64,000 nucleotides of DNA from Betaproteobacteria bacterium (GCA_016720425.1 JADKKQ010000007.1:124001-188000); one strand, 5' to 3'; positions 44,502 through 53,659 are shown, counted from the first letter of the stretch. Notes: generated by a model from the letters alone, not told the origin. Made by a program: numbers and translations.

Positions 44502-45959
44502 TCAGTGCTTGAGGCCGATGCCGATGCCGGCGATCCTGTCGCCCTCGAGTTGACGCACCACCAGCACCGCCGACCCCAGGCGCACGCTGTCGCCGACCAC
44601 CGGCGGCCGGCGCAATTCGGCCACCATCCAGTCCCCGAGCGCAGCCGCCGCATCGGCCGGCGCGGGCAGGCCGTAGAAATCGCAGATCGAGCCGACCGGC
44701 ACCTTGGGGTCGAGGGCAAAATCCCGGAAGACGGCACGCACGCCGCGTTCGTCCCCGGGATCGGGCAGCGCCACCCCCAGCCGGCGCGCCAGCAGGCCGA
44801 TCGTCGTGCCCTGCGTGAGCAACGACGCGAGCACCACCATGAAAGCGATGTTGAACAGCAGTCCCGCGTTCGGCGTGCCGGCCAGCAACGGAAACAGCGC
44901 CAGCACGATGGGCACCGCGCCGCGCAGACCCACCCACGAAATGAACCAGGTCTCGCGCGGCGAGAAGTGGAACGGCATCAGGCACAGCCACACCGCCACG
45001 GGTCGCGCCACGAAGATCAGCGTAAGCGATACGGCCACGCCGGAGCCCAGCGCGCCCAGCATCGTCGACGGCGTCACCAACAGGCCCAGCAGCAGGAACA
45101 TGCCTGCCTGGGCGAGCCAGGCATAGCCGTCCATCGCCGCCAGCGTGGGTGCCACGACCTCGGCCGCGCGATTGGCGACGATCAGCCCGAACAGGTACAC
45201 CGCGAGAAAGCCCGAGCCGCCCAGCAACCCGGTGACGGCGAACATCGACAGTCCGCCCGCACCGATCAGCAGCGCCAGGATGCCGCCCCCGGCATCGCGC
45301 GACGCGACGCGCCGCAGCAACGCAGCCATCGCGAACCCGCCGACCACACCGACCAGCGCACCCCAGCCGAACTGCTGCACGAAGACGATCGCCATCGTCG
45401 ACCACGCGGACGAGCTCGACTCCCCAGGACCGAGGAGAGCGATGAACACCAGCGTCAGGTAGATCGCCATCGGGTCGTTCATGCCCGATTCGATCTCCAG
45501 GGTGGCAGCGACACGTTCGTTGAGCGTCACCCCCGAGCGTGCCAGCAGGGCGAACACGGCAGCGGCATCCGTCGAGCCGACGATCGCACCCAGCAGCAGG
45601 GCGGTACGCCAGTCCAGGTCGACGAACCAGACACCGGCGATCGCCGTGATGCCGGCACAGACCACCACCCCGACCGTGGCCAGCAGCGCGGCGGGCCGGA
45701 GGCCGGTGCGGAACCGGGCGTACGCGGTGCGCAACCCGCCGTCGAGCAGGATCACCGCCAGCGCCAGGTTGCCGACCCAGAAGCTCAGCCGGAAGTCGTC
45801 GAAGTGATAGCCGCCGATGCCGTCTTCCCCGGCGAGGATGCCCGCGAGGAGAAAGACCAGCAGGAACGAGAAGCCGATGCGCGCCGAGAGCAGCCCGGTC
45901 AGCACGCTGGCGAAGACGAGCGCCGAAGCCGCGAGCAACGGAAGGTTGATGAAGTCCAC
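44502..45959 (-). CDS. Cation/proton antiporter, CPA1 NhaP2/CvrA type
   Basis: A 485-residue membrane protein with 12-13 helices. Key segments are LSARIGFSFLLVFLLAGILAGEDG, GSTDAAAVFALL with an ESGMNDP motif (ion-binding Asp), and WVGLRGAVPIVLALFPLL. A small soluble C-terminal domain (VRLGSAVLVVRQLEGDRIAGIG) follows, as in K+/H+ antiporters. It exchanges potassium or sodium for protons. The start is GTG 45959, where the family N-terminus (DFINLPLLAAS) begins; no strong ribosome binding site. Confidence 0.88.
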   Translation of the reverse strand: MDFINLPLLAASALVFASVLTGLLSARIGFSFLLVFLLAGILAGEDGIGGYHFDDFRLSFWVGNLALAVILLDGGLRTAYARFRTGLRPAALLATVGVVVCAGITAIAGVWFVDLDWRTALLLGAIVGSTDAAAVFALLARSGVTLNERVAATLEIESGMNDPMAIYLTLVFIALLGPGESSSSAWSTMAIVFVQQFGWGALVGVVGGFAMAALLRRVASRDAGGGILALLIGAGGLSMFAVTGLLGGSGFLAVYLFGLIVANRAAEVVAPTLAAMDGYAWLAQAGMFLLLGLLVTPSTMLGALGSGVAVSLTLIFVARPVAVWLCLMPFHFSPRETWFISWVGLRGAVPIVLALFPLLAGTPNAGLLFNIAFMVVLASLLTQGTTIGLLARRLGVALPDPGDERGVRAVFRDFALDPKVPVGSICDFYGLPAPADAAAALGDWMVAELRRPPVVGDSVRLGSAVLVVRQLEGDRIAGIGIGLKH

Positions 45960-46296
45960 CCGGCGAGTATATCGGCCCGGTTCCGCTCGGATGCCGGCGT
46001 CCGGCGATCGGGAGCGACCCGCGGGCGCGAGTGCCGGAGCGCGCAGCACGAAGGCACTCCCGTGGGCGTGCTAACCTTGCCCGACCCCTCCGGAGGGAAT
46101 CGGGGTTCGTGCCGGCAGGTCGGGACCCCGGTCGCCGATCGACCGGCAAAGTGCAATCGAGCGCCGACCTTCTGCCCATGCCCCATGGATACCCACTGAA
46201 AATGCAATGCTCGGCTGCCTTCCCAAGCGCGGCGACGACCGGTCCGTCCGTTGCCGCGGCGGACATTTCCGCGGGCGACGCGCGGAGAGGCGCCCG
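45960..46296. other. Divergent intergenic region
   Basis: 337 bases between the antiporter and the M16 peptidase gene. It should hold both promoters; no clear element, repeat or gene was recognised. Confidence 0.45.
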
Positions 46297-47601
46297 TTGA
46301 TCGACGTGCCGCGCATCGCCGGCCGCGCGGGCGACGCCGACGCCGCGGTCACGACGCTCGACAACGGCGTGCGCGTGGCCGTCTTCCGGCTGCCGCACCT
46401 CGCCACGGCGGCGGTCAGCGTCTTCGTGCGCAGCGGCAGCCAGCACGAGAGCGCGCGCCTCAACGGCATCAGCCACTTCATCGAGCACATGGCCTTCAAG
46501 GGCACGCGCACGCGCGACTGCCAGCAGATCAACCTCGACGCCGAGCGCCTCGGTGCCGAGGTCAACGCCCACACCGACAAGAACCACACCGCGTTCCACA
46601 TGCGCGGCATGGCAGGCGACGCCGGGTCCTTCCTGCGGATGCTGGGAGACATCGTCCGCCACGGCACCTTTCCCGAAGCCGAGCTCGAGCGCGAGCGACA
46701 GGTCATCCTGCACGAGACCACCGAGGACGAGGACGACGCGATGGCGACGGCGTTCAGGCTGTTCGACAGGGCGTGCTACGGCGAGCACGCGGTTGCCCGT
46801 CCGGTGATCGGCAGCCGCAGCAACATCCGGCGCTTCACCCGCGCCGAGCTGGTGGCCTACGTGCAGCGGCAGTACACCGGCGCCAACGTCGTCGTCGGCA
46901 TCGCCGGCAAGGTCGACGTCGACCGGGTCGTGGCCGAGGCGTCGACGGCCTTCGGCGACATGACTCGCGGCAGCGACAACCGGGTCGCGGCGCCGGACTA
47001 CGTGGGCGGTGTCCGCGCGCGCCGGATGGCCGGCTGCAGCCAGGCCCACGTCGTGGTCGGCTTCCCGATCCCCGGGCTGCTGGGCGAGCACCAGGGCGCC
47101 GTCGTCGCCGCGGCGCTGTTCGGCGAAGGCATGAGCTCGCCGCTGCTCGACCGGATCCGCGAACGGCGGGGCCTCGTCTACCACGCGGATTGCTCGGCCG
47201 ACGTGACCGACCTCTGCGGCCAGTTCGTGATCGAGGCGTCGACCGGCCCCGAGCACCTCGACGAGTACTTCGCCGAGGTCGCCCGCTTGCTGCGCGAACA
47301 CGCCGCGGCCACCGACCCGGTGGGGCTGGAGCGCGCCCGCAACCAGATCATGGTGCGCAGCCTGTGCGCGCAGGAAGTGCCCTCGCAACGGATGGAGATC
47401 GCCGCGCTGGACCTCTTCGCCTTCGATCGCGTGCGCTCGCGCGACGAGCTGATGGCGGGTATCGCGGCGGTCGGTCCCGCGGAGGTGCGCGACGCGTTTG
47501 CGCGCATGGTCGGCGCGGGCGCCGCGGTGGCGCTGGCCGGCAAGATCCCCAGCGGCGTGGAGGAACGGGGCGCCCGGCTGCTGGCCGGACGCGGCGCCTG
47601 A
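46297..47601 (+). CDS. M16-family zinc peptidase
   Basis: A 434-residue pitrilysin/mitochondrial processing peptidase-like protein. The inverted zinc motif is HFIEH (His60, Glu63, His64) with a third ligand near Glu140 (ILHETTEDEDD). Two similar halves are present, and the second contains the conserved GMSSPLLDRIRERRGLVYH. It probably degrades or processes peptides; no signal peptide is visible. The start was set at TTG 46297 because GGAGAGG lies six bases upstream and the product begins just before the family N-terminus. Confidence 0.85.
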   Translation: MIDVPRIAGRAGDADAAVTTLDNGVRVAVFRLPHLATAAVSVFVRSGSQHESARLNGISHFIEHMAFKGTRTRDCQQINLDAERLGAEVNAHTDKNHTAFHMRGMAGDAGSFLRMLGDIVRHGTFPEAELERERQVILHETTEDEDDAMATAFRLFDRACYGEHAVARPVIGSRSNIRRFTRAELVAYVQRQYTGANVVVGIAGKVDVDRVVAEASTAFGDMTRGSDNRVAAPDYVGGVRARRMAGCSQAHVVVGFPIPGLLGEHQGAVVAAALFGEGMSSPLLDRIRERRGLVYHADCSADVTDLCGQFVIEASTGPEHLDEYFAEVARLLREHAAATDPVGLERARNQIMVRSLCAQEVPSQRMEIAALDLFAFDRVRSRDELMAGIAAVGPAEVRDAFARMVGAGAAVALAGKIPSGVEERGARLLAGRGA

Positions 47602-47684
47602 CCGCCTCCCACGCTGATCGGCGAGCGCGCATCGGGGATGATCGCGGTCGACGAGCGACCGGCCGCACGACGCCCCGGTGAAAG

Positions 47685-48593
47685 TCAGTCCGGCGCGCCC
47701 TTCAGCGCCACCGCCAGCGCATAGAGCTCGGCCCGCGGCAATCCGGTCGCGACGGCGGCGACGCGCGCGGCCCGGGCCGGCGGCAGTTCCTCGACCAGCG
47801 CCCGCAACAACTGCCGGACGTCCTGCCTCGGGGCGCTTGCCGGCGCGGGCGTCGGTGGCGCCTGGTCGACGACCAGCACGAACTCGCCGCGCTCGCGGTT
47901 GGCGTCGGCATCGAACCACGCCGCCGCCTCGGCGAGCGGCAGGCGGGTGATGGACTCGAACTTCTTGGTGAGCTCGCGGGCGACGACCAGCTCGCGCGTG
48001 CCGCCGCAGATGCCGAGCAGGTCCGCCACGGTGGCGCGCACCCGGTGGGGCGCCTCGTAACAGACCAGCGCACAGGAGGGCAGCGCGGCGACGCTCTCCA
48101 GCAGCGCGCGCCGGGCACGCGCCGCCTGCGGCAGGAAGCCGAGAAACAGGAACCGCTCGGCCGCGAGCCCCGCCGCCGAGATGGCGGCGATCGCCGCATT
48201 GGCGCCGGGGATCGGCACCACCGGCAAGCCCGCGGCGCGCACCGCGGCGACGACCCGCGCGCCCGGGTCGCTGACGCCCGGCGTGCCGGCATCGCTGACC
48301 AGGGCGACGCTGCGGCCGGCGCGCAGCCATTCGATCACTTCGGTCGCCCGCCGCGACTCGTTGTGCTCGCGTATCGAGACCGGCCGCGTCGCGATGCCGT
48401 AGTGGCGCAGCAGCACCGTGGTGACCCGCGTGTCCTCGGCGCCGATGACGTCCGCCGAGGCGAGCACATCGAGGGCACGCAGGCCGAGGTCGCGCAGATT
48501 CCCCAGCGGGGTGGCGACCACATATAATGACCCCGCGCAGGCCGGCTGTGCGTCCAGGCGTTGCCCATCGCCCCGCCCCCCGTCTCCAATCAC
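47685..48593 (-). CDS. rsmI: 16S rRNA (cytidine-2'-O)-methyltransferase RsmI
   Basis: About 302 residues. It methylates C1402 of 16S rRNA with SAM. Tetrapyrrole-methylase-like motifs are YVVATPLGNLRDLGLRAL, AEDTRVT, SDAGTPGVSDPG and FLGFLPQ. The start is uncertain: GTG at 48593 or 48605. Homology begins at the segment SLYVVATPLGN. It is divergent from lpoA, the standard arrangement in proteobacteria. Confidence 0.92.
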   Translation of the reverse strand: MIGDGGRGDGQRLDAQPACAGSLYVVATPLGNLRDLGLRALDVLASADVIGAEDTRVTTVLLRHYGIATRPVSIREHNESRRATEVIEWLRAGRSVALVSDAGTPGVSDPGARVVAAVRAAGLPVVPIPGANAAIAAISAAGLAAERFLFLGFLPQAARARRALLESVAALPSCALVCYEAPHRVRATVADLLGICGGTRELVVARELTKKFESITRLPLAEAAAWFDADANRERGEFVLVVDQAPPTPAPASAPRQDVRQLLRALVEELPPARAARVAAVATGLPRAELYALAVALKGAPD

Positions 48594-48679
48594 AGCTGCC
48601 GTCACTTTCGCCCCCGATGCCCTGCCGCCCGCCCGCCCGCACCCGCCGCGGACCGTCCCGTCGCCGTGGCGGCGGCGCA

Positions 48680-49852
48680 ATGCGGGCGCTGATCGTGGTC
48701 ACGCTGCTCGCGCTGCCGGCATTCTCCGCTGCGCAAACCCCTGCGGCAAGCGACGCCCCGACGGTGCAGGCCGCCGACGCGCCGAGCGCATCTGCCGACA
48801 CTCCGCCGGCGGTGCCGGCCGGCGACAGCGCGAACGACGCGGCCGGCGGCGCGGTCGCCGCGCCGGCGCCACCGCCGCCACCGCCGCCACCGGCGGAGGC
48901 GTTCACCATCGTTCTCGTCCTGCCGCTCGAATCCGCCGCCTACGGCCGCGCGGCCGAGGCGGTGCGTGCGGGCTTCCTCGCCGCCGCCGACGCCGACGCC
49001 GGCAAGACCCGGACCCGCGTGATCTCGCACGCCGACGGCAACCCGCTGACGGGTTTCGCCGAAGCGCGCAAGCTGGGGGCCCGGGTGGTCGTGGGACCGC
49101 TGGTCCGCGACGACCTGCGCGCGCTGCTCGCGGCCGACACCGAGCTGCCGACGACGCTGGCACTGAACCAGCCCGACGATGGTGCGGCGCTGCCCGCGCG
49201 GGTCTATGCGCTGACGCTTGCCATCGAGGCCGAAGGTCGCCAACTCGCGCGCCTGGTCCGCGCCCAGGGCGCGCAGACGGTCGGCGTGGTCAGCGCCGAT
49301 GCCGTGCTGCAGAAACGGTTCGCCAGCGCCTTCGTCGGCGAGTGGATCCTGCAGGGCGGCGGTCCGCCGGAGACGTTCCGCTTCGACCGCGCGCCGGAAC
49401 TGCTCACCCAGCTGCGCAAGGACCTCGGCCGGACGCCGATCGACGCGGTGCTGCTGGCCGTCGACGGCGCCGACGTCGCGCTGCTGAAGCCGTTCGTGGG
49501 GACCGTGCCGAGCTACACCAGCAGCCAGGTCAACGACCGCATGCAGCTGGAGAGCCAGCGCGATCTCGACGACCTCCAGTTCGTGGAGCTGCCCTGGCTC
49601 GCCGATCCGACCCAGGCCGGGCTCGGCGGACTGCCGCGCGGCACCTACACCAATGCGTCGCTGCAACGGCTCTACGCGCTGGGGATCGACGCGTTCCGCA
49701 TCGCCCGCGCGCTCGTCGACGGTCCGCCCGCGACGATGGAGATCGACGGCGCGACCGGCCACCTGACGCTGGAGAGCTCGCGCAGCTTCGCCCGCGAGGG
49801 GCAGCTGATGCGCCTGCGCGGCGGGCAGGTCGAAGCCGCGCCGCCGCGCTAG
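48680..49852 (+). CDS. lpoA: Penicillin-binding protein activator, short LpoA-like
   Basis: A 390-residue exported protein. It has a signal peptide (MRALIVVTLLALPAFSAAQ) and a Pro/Ala-rich linker to about residue 75. A periplasmic binding protein-like domain follows (FTIVLVLPLESAAYGRAAEAV, GARVVVGPLVRDDL, YTNASLQRLYALGIDAFRIA), as in the C-terminal part of LpoA (YraM). E. coli LpoA is a lipoprotein with an additional N-terminal TPR domain; here there is no lipobox and no TPR domain, so this is a reduced, probably soluble form. Its place between rsmI and yraN supports the identity. A TATAAT at 48523-48528 is a possible -10. Confidence 0.85.
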   Translation: MRALIVVTLLALPAFSAAQTPAASDAPTVQAADAPSASADTPPAVPAGDSANDAAGGAVAAPAPPPPPPPPAEAFTIVLVLPLESAAYGRAAEAVRAGFLAAADADAGKTRTRVISHADGNPLTGFAEARKLGARVVVGPLVRDDLRALLAADTELPTTLALNQPDDGAALPARVYALTLAIEAEGRQLARLVRAQGAQTVGVVSADAVLQKRFASAFVGEWILQGGGPPETFRFDRAPELLTQLRKDLGRTPIDAVLLAVDGADVALLKPFVGTVPSYTSSQVNDRMQLESQRDLDDLQFVELPWLADPTQAGLGGLPRGTYTNASLQRLYALGIDAFRIARALVDGPPATMEIDGATGHLTLESSRSFAREGQLMRLRGGQVEAAPPR

Positions 49853-49885
49853 TCGCGGACCCCGCACGGCGAAGAGCCCACCGCG

Positions 49886-50242
49886 ATGACCGCCCCGCAG
49901 GCCGACGCCGGAGCCGAAGCCGAGCGCCTCGCCGCCGCGTTTCTCGAGGCGCGCGGCCTGTCGATCGTCGAGCGCAACTACCGCCGGCGCTGCGGCGAAC
50001 TCGACCTCGTTGCCCGCGACGGCGCCACGCTGGTCTTCGTGGAGGTGCGGCTGCGCCGCGGGCGCGCGTTCGGCGGCGCGGCGGAGAGCATCACCGCCGC
50101 CAAGCGGGCGCGCCTGACCCGCGCGGCCGGGCTCTATCTCGCCGGCCTGCGCGACACGCCGTGCTGCCGCTTCGACGCCGTGCTGCTCGACGCGCTCGAT
50201 GCCGACCGCATCGAATGGCTGCAGGACGTCATCTGCAGCTGA
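49886..50242 (+). CDS. yraN: YraN family (UPF0102) endonuclease-like protein
   Basis: A 118-residue protein of the restriction endonuclease-like fold. Family motifs are AERLAAAFLEARGLSIVERNYR, CGELDLVARDGATLVFVEVR and the C-terminal RFDAVLLDAL. The D...EVR arrangement is the usual nuclease-site pattern. The function is unknown; conserved next to rsmI/lpoA in many proteobacteria. Follows lpoA by 33 bases. Confidence 0.92.
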   Translation: MTAPQADAGAEAERLAAAFLEARGLSIVERNYRRRCGELDLVARDGATLVFVEVRLRRGRAFGGAAESITAAKRARLTRAAGLYLAGLRDTPCCRFDAVLLDALDADRIEWLQDVICS

Positions 50243-50268
50243 CGGGCACCGGGTGCGCGGCGCGATGT

Positions 50269-50277
50269 TGCTACAAT
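50269..50277 (+). promoter_or_regulatory. Extended -10 before the SIS-domain gene
   Basis: TGCTACAAT is an extended -10 (TG-n-TACAAT), 33 bases upstream of the ATG at 50310. No good -35 hexamer, which is acceptable for this promoter type. Confidence 0.45.
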
Positions 50278-50309
50278 CGCGCATCCTCGTTTTCCCGGGC
50301 CTCCGCTCG

Positions 50310-50903
50310 ATGGACCACGTTCAGCGCATTCGCCAGCACTTCGCCGACAGCGCGCAGTTGAAACTCGACGCGGCGGAGCTGCTCGCGCCGGAGATCGCCC
50401 GCGCGTCGTCGATCATGACCGCCGCGCTGCTGGCGGACGGCAAGATCCTCGCCTGCGGCAACGGCGGCTCGGCCGGCGACGCCCAGCACTTCGCCGCCGA
50501 GATGGTGGGCCGCTTCGAGCGCGAGCGGCCGGAACTTCCGGCGCTGTCGCTTGCCACCGACACATCGATCCTCACCGCGGTCGCGAACGACTACGCGTTC
50601 GAGCAGGTCTTCGCCCGGCAGGTGCGAGCGCTCGGCGCCCGCGGCGACGTCCTGCTCGCGATCTCCACCTCGGGCAACTCGCCCAACGTGATCGCGGCGA
50701 TCGCGGCCGCGCACGACCGCGAGATGCGCGTGGTCGCCCTGACCGGCCGCGGCGGGGGGCGCGTCTCCGGACTGCTCACCGACGCCGACGTTCACCTCTG
50801 CGTCCCCCACGATCGCACCGCACGCATCCAGGAGGTTCACTTGCTCGTCATCCACTGCCTTTGCGACACCATCGACGCCACGCTGCTCGGAGACGACGCA
50901 TGA
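50310..50903 (+). CDS. diaA: SIS-domain protein (DiaA / phosphoheptose isomerase family)
   Basis: A 197-residue SIS-domain protein. It shows GNGGSAGDAQHFAAEMVGRF, the LSTSGNSPN-type phosphosugar loop (AISTSGNSPNVIAA) and a C-terminal QEVHLLVIHCLCDTID. It could be DiaA, which promotes DnaA-dependent replication start, or GmhA, the first enzyme of heptose synthesis. The position between yraN and the BON gene is that of diaA in E. coli, yet rfaE2 (heptose pathway) lies 600 bases downstream, so a heptose role is possible. The stop overlaps the next ATG (ATGA). Confidence 0.85.
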   Translation: MDHVQRIRQHFADSAQLKLDAAELLAPEIARASSIMTAALLADGKILACGNGGSAGDAQHFAAEMVGRFERERPELPALSLATDTSILTAVANDYAFEQVFARQVRALGARGDVLLAISTSGNSPNVIAAIAAAHDREMRVVALTGRGGGRVSGLLTDADVHLCVPHDRTARIQEVHLLVIHCLCDTIDATLLGDDA

Positions 50904-51505
50904 AGCACCTCGCGCACGAACTCCCCCTGCCGCGCGCCGCCCTGCTCGGCGCCGCCGCGCTCGCCCTCGCTGCGGCCATCGGCCTCGCCGGCTGTGCCCC
51001 CGCGGTGATCGCCGTCGGCGTGGGCGCCGGCGCGATGGTCGCCGCCGATCCGCGTTCCGCGGGCGCACAGGTCGACGACGAGGCGATCGAGTTGAGCCTC
51101 CAGGCCAACGAGGCGGTGCAGAAGGAGAACGTCCACCTCAACGTCACCAGCTACAACGGACTGGTGCTGCTCACCGGCGAGGTGCCCACCGCGGCCGTGC
51201 GCGACGAGGTCGAGCGCATCGCCAAGGCCGCCAATCGGGTTCGCGGCGTGCAGAACGAGCTGTTCGTCGGGCCGATCAGCGATTACAGCGCCCGGACCAA
51301 CGACGGCTACATCACCTCCCTGGTGAAGACGCGCTTTCTCGACGAGCCGAAATTCGCGCCGAACCGCGTCAAGGTCGTGACCGAGCGCGGCGTCGTCTAC
51401 CTGATGGGACTCGTGACCCGCGACGAAGGCGCGGCGGCGGCGCAGGTCGCCGCCACGACCTCCGGGGTCACGCGCGTGGTCAAGGTCTTCGAGTACACCA
51501 ACTGA
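50900..51505 (+). CDS. dolP: BON-domain lipoprotein (DolP/YraP-like)
   Basis: A 201-residue outer membrane lipoprotein. Signal with lipobox LAGC (Cys32), then two BON domains: about 70-120 (LQANEAVQKENVHLNVTSYN, VRGVQNELFVG) and 135-195 (ITSLVKTRFLDEP, VKVVTERGVVYLMGLVTRDE). DolP supports envelope integrity and binds anionic phospholipid. It overlaps the preceding SIS-domain gene by four bases, the same pairing as in E. coli. Confidence 0.92.
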   Translation: MKHLAHELPLPRAALLGAAALALAAAIGLAGCAPAVIAVGVGAGAMVAADPRSAGAQVDDEAIELSLQANEAVQKENVHLNVTSYNGLVLLTGEVPTAAVRDEVERIAKAANRVRGVQNELFVGPISDYSARTNDGYITSLVKTRFLDEPKFAPNRVKVVTERGVVYLMGLVTRDEGAAAAQVAATTSGVTRVVKVFEYTN

Positions 51506-51519
51506 CCCTTCACATCGCG

Positions 51520-52029
51520 ATGGCCGCGCCCGCCTCGATCCCGCCGCCGCGGTACCCGCGGAAGATCGTCGCCGGCGCGGAGCTCGTCGCGCGCATCGCC
51601 GCGCTGCCGCGGCCGCTGGTGATGACCAACGGCGTGTTCGACGTCCTGCACCGAGGCCACGTCACCTATCTCGACCAGGCCCGCAGCCTGGGAGCGGCGC
51701 TGGTCGTCGCCGTCAACTCCGACGCCTCGGTGCGCCGGCTCGGCAAGGGCGACGATCGTCCGCTGAATCCGCTCGCCGACCGGATGGCGGTGCTGGCCGG
51801 GCTGGAAGCGGTCGATCTCGTCGTGCCCTTCGACGACGACACGCCACGGTCGCTGGTGATCGCCGTGCGGCCCGACATCCTGGTCAAGGGCGGCGACTAC
51901 ACGGCCGAAACCACCGCCGGGGCTGCCGAAGTGATCGCCGCCGGCGGGCGCTTCGCGGCGATCCCCTTTGCCTTCGAGCGCTCGACCACGGCGCTGGTCG
52001 AGCGGATTCGCCGCGCCGAGAACCGGTGA
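51520..52029 (+). CDS. rfaE2: D-glycero-beta-D-manno-heptose 1-phosphate adenylyltransferase
   Basis: A 169-residue nucleotidyltransferase, the stand-alone C-terminal half of HldE. Motifs are TNGVFDVLHRGHVTYLDQAR, containing the HxGH ATP site, NSDASVRRLGKGDDRPLN, and VKGGDYTAE. It forms ADP-heptose for the LPS inner core. It starts 14 bases after the BON gene. The kinase half is elsewhere in the genome. Confidence 0.93.
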   Translation: MAAPASIPPPRYPRKIVAGAELVARIAALPRPLVMTNGVFDVLHRGHVTYLDQARSLGAALVVAVNSDASVRRLGKGDDRPLNPLADRMAVLAGLEAVDLVVPFDDDTPRSLVIAVRPDILVKGGDYTAETTAGAAEVIAAGGRFAAIPFAFERSTTALVERIRRAENR

Positions 52030-52048
52030 AGAAATCGTTGCGAGCGGG

Positions 52049-52159
52049 GGGAGTGCAAGGCGCGAGCGATGCGGACGGACTTCGGGTGGATAGGCGAGGA
52101 GGGAGCGAGTGATCAACGCTGCAATCCGCCCGCGCAGCAGATTCATTCACAGGTTCTGA
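52049..52159 (+). repeat. Probable dispersed intergenic repeat
   Basis: About 110 bases beginning with GAGTGCAAGGCGCGAGCGA and ending with ATTCATTCACAGGTTCTGAG. From memory it resembles an intergenic sequence repeated in several betaproteobacterial genomes that is often misread as a small protein. Only one copy lies in this window, so the repeat nature cannot be shown here. Confidence 0.4.
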
Positions 52160-52212
52160 GCGCGCGCCGCGCAGAGCGAAGCCGGCCGTGGCCGGTCGCC
52201 GCAGGGGGCATT

Positions 52213-52221
52213 TGCTATACT
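52213..52221 (+). promoter_or_regulatory. Extended -10 before the thioredoxin gene
   Basis: TGCTATACT fits an extended -10 (TG-n-TATACT) and lies 57 bases before the thioredoxin ATG. No clear -35. Confidence 0.5.
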
Positions 52222-52277
52222 TTTGCCCCGCCATCTCGCGCCGAATCGGGCGCGCCTTCCGCCCCGAGACCACGCCG

Positions 52278-52691
52278 ATGACCGTCCCTGTTTCCCCGTC
52301 CGACGCCGCGCCGGCGGTGCTCGAACTCGACGTGCCCGCCTTCACCGCACGCATCGGCGGCCACCCGTTCGCCATCGTCGATTTCTGGGCCCCGTGGTGC
52401 GCGCCCTGCCGCGCCTTCGCCCCGGTGTTCGAGGCGACCGCGGCGCGCCACCCGGACATCCTGTTCGCCAAGGTCAACACCGAGCAGCAGCAGGAAATCG
52501 CCGCGCATTTCGGCATCCGCTCGATTCCGACGCTGATGGTCTTTCGCGAGGACATCGTGATCTTCGCCCAGCCGGGTGCCCTGCCCGCGAGCGCGCTGGA
52601 GGAAGTCATCGCCGCGGCGCGGGCGCTCGACATGGACGAGGTGCGGCGCGAGATTGCGGCGCAGGAGGCGGCCGGCGGCCCAGCCGGCTGA
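52278..52691 (+). CDS. Thioredoxin family protein
   Basis: A 137-residue thioredoxin with WCAPC (Cys41 and Cys44) in VDFWAPWCAPCRAFAP and the cis-proline segment GIRSIPTLMVF. Slightly longer than TrxA at both ends. A cytoplasmic dithiol reductase; no signal peptide. It precedes the AEC transporter by 46 bases. Confidence 0.92.
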   Translation: MTVPVSPSDAAPAVLELDVPAFTARIGGHPFAIVDFWAPWCAPCRAFAPVFEATAARHPDILFAKVNTEQQQEIAAHFGIRSIPTLMVFREDIVIFAQPGALPASALEEVIAAARALDMDEVRREIAAQEAAGGPAG

Positions 52692-52737
52692 GAGGCTGAG
52701 GCCGCGCTGGCCGCACGCCGGCCACGACAGGCAACCG

Positions 52738-53631
52738 ATGGGCTTCCTGCTGCTGCTGGTTCCCGATTTCACGCTGATCGTCGCTGGCGCGCTGCTGCGC
52801 CGGTACGGTCGGTTTCCGACCGAGTTCTGGGCCGGCGCCGAGCGGCTCGTCTACTACGTGCTCTTCCCCGCGCTGCTCTTCCGCGCGCTCGCCGCCGCAC
52901 CGCTGGCCGCGGGCGACGCCGGCAGCTTCGTCGCCGTGGGCGTCGGCTTCACCGTCGGCGGCATGCTGCTGTCGGCGCTGGCGCGGCCGCTGCTGCGCCT
53001 CGACGCGCCGACGTTCGCAGCGTGCTTTCAGTGCGGCTTCCGCTTCAACACCTACATCGCGCTCGCCATCGCCAGCCGGCTCGGCGGCGAGGCCGGCATC
53101 GCGTTGCTCAGCCTGCTGCTGGGCTTCCTGGTGCCGCTGGTCAACCTCGCGGCGGTCGGCGTGCTGGCGCAGGGGCGCAGCGCGCGCATCGCCATCGAGA
53201 TCGCGCGCAACCCGCTGGTCGTCGCCTGTGCGGCAGGACTCGCGTGGCGGGCGACCGGGCTTCCGCTGCCCCCGCTGGCGAACCGCGTGCTCGAGCACCT
53301 GGCGAGCGCGGCGCTGCCGCTCGGCCTGCTCGCCGTCGGCGCCGGCCTTCGCTTCGGCGGTCACGCGCTGCCCAAGGTTGCCATCGCCTGGTGGTGCGGC
53401 GTCAAGCTCGTGGCCATGCCGGCGCTGGCGCTGGCGCTGGCGGCCTACGCGGAGCTGCCGCTGCCGGCACGACAGATTGCCGTGATGATGGCGGCGGTGC
53501 CGACCGCACCGTCGGCCTACATCCTCGCCAGCCAGATGAACGGCCGCGGGGCGCCGGTGGCCCTGCTGATCTCGACCGGAACGCTGCTGGCGGCGGCCAC
53601 GCTGCCGCTCTGGCTGGCCGTCGTGAGCTGA
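52738..53631 (+). CDS. AEC (auxin efflux carrier) family transporter
   Basis: A 297-residue protein with about ten helices. Family segments are the N-terminal PDFTLIVAGALLRRYG, ERLVYYVLFPALLFRAL, FQCGFRFNTYIALA and the C-terminal VPTAPSAYILASQMN. Members export organic acids or similar compounds; the substrate is unknown. It converges with the J-like protein gene. Confidence 0.87.
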   Translation: MGFLLLLVPDFTLIVAGALLRRYGRFPTEFWAGAERLVYYVLFPALLFRALAAAPLAAGDAGSFVAVGVGFTVGGMLLSALARPLLRLDAPTFAACFQCGFRFNTYIALAIASRLGGEAGIALLSLLLGFLVPLVNLAAVGVLAQGRSARIAIEIARNPLVVACAAGLAWRATGLPLPPLANRVLEHLASAALPLGLLAVGAGLRFGGHALPKVAIAWWCGVKLVAMPALALALAAYAELPLPARQIAVMMAAVPTAPSAYILASQMNGRGAPVALLISTGTLLAAATLPLWLAVVS

Positions 53632-53659
53632 GAGGGTGTGAATCGCCGCACTCAGCCTC

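Noticed and set aside
44350..48909. 1519-residue minus-strand frame
   Set aside because: It crosses several genes in other frames, including rsmI and the antiporter, and has no domain of its own.
52069..52281. Small plus-strand frame upstream of the thioredoxin gene
   Set aside because: Its peptide comes from the probable dispersed repeat, not from a conserved protein.
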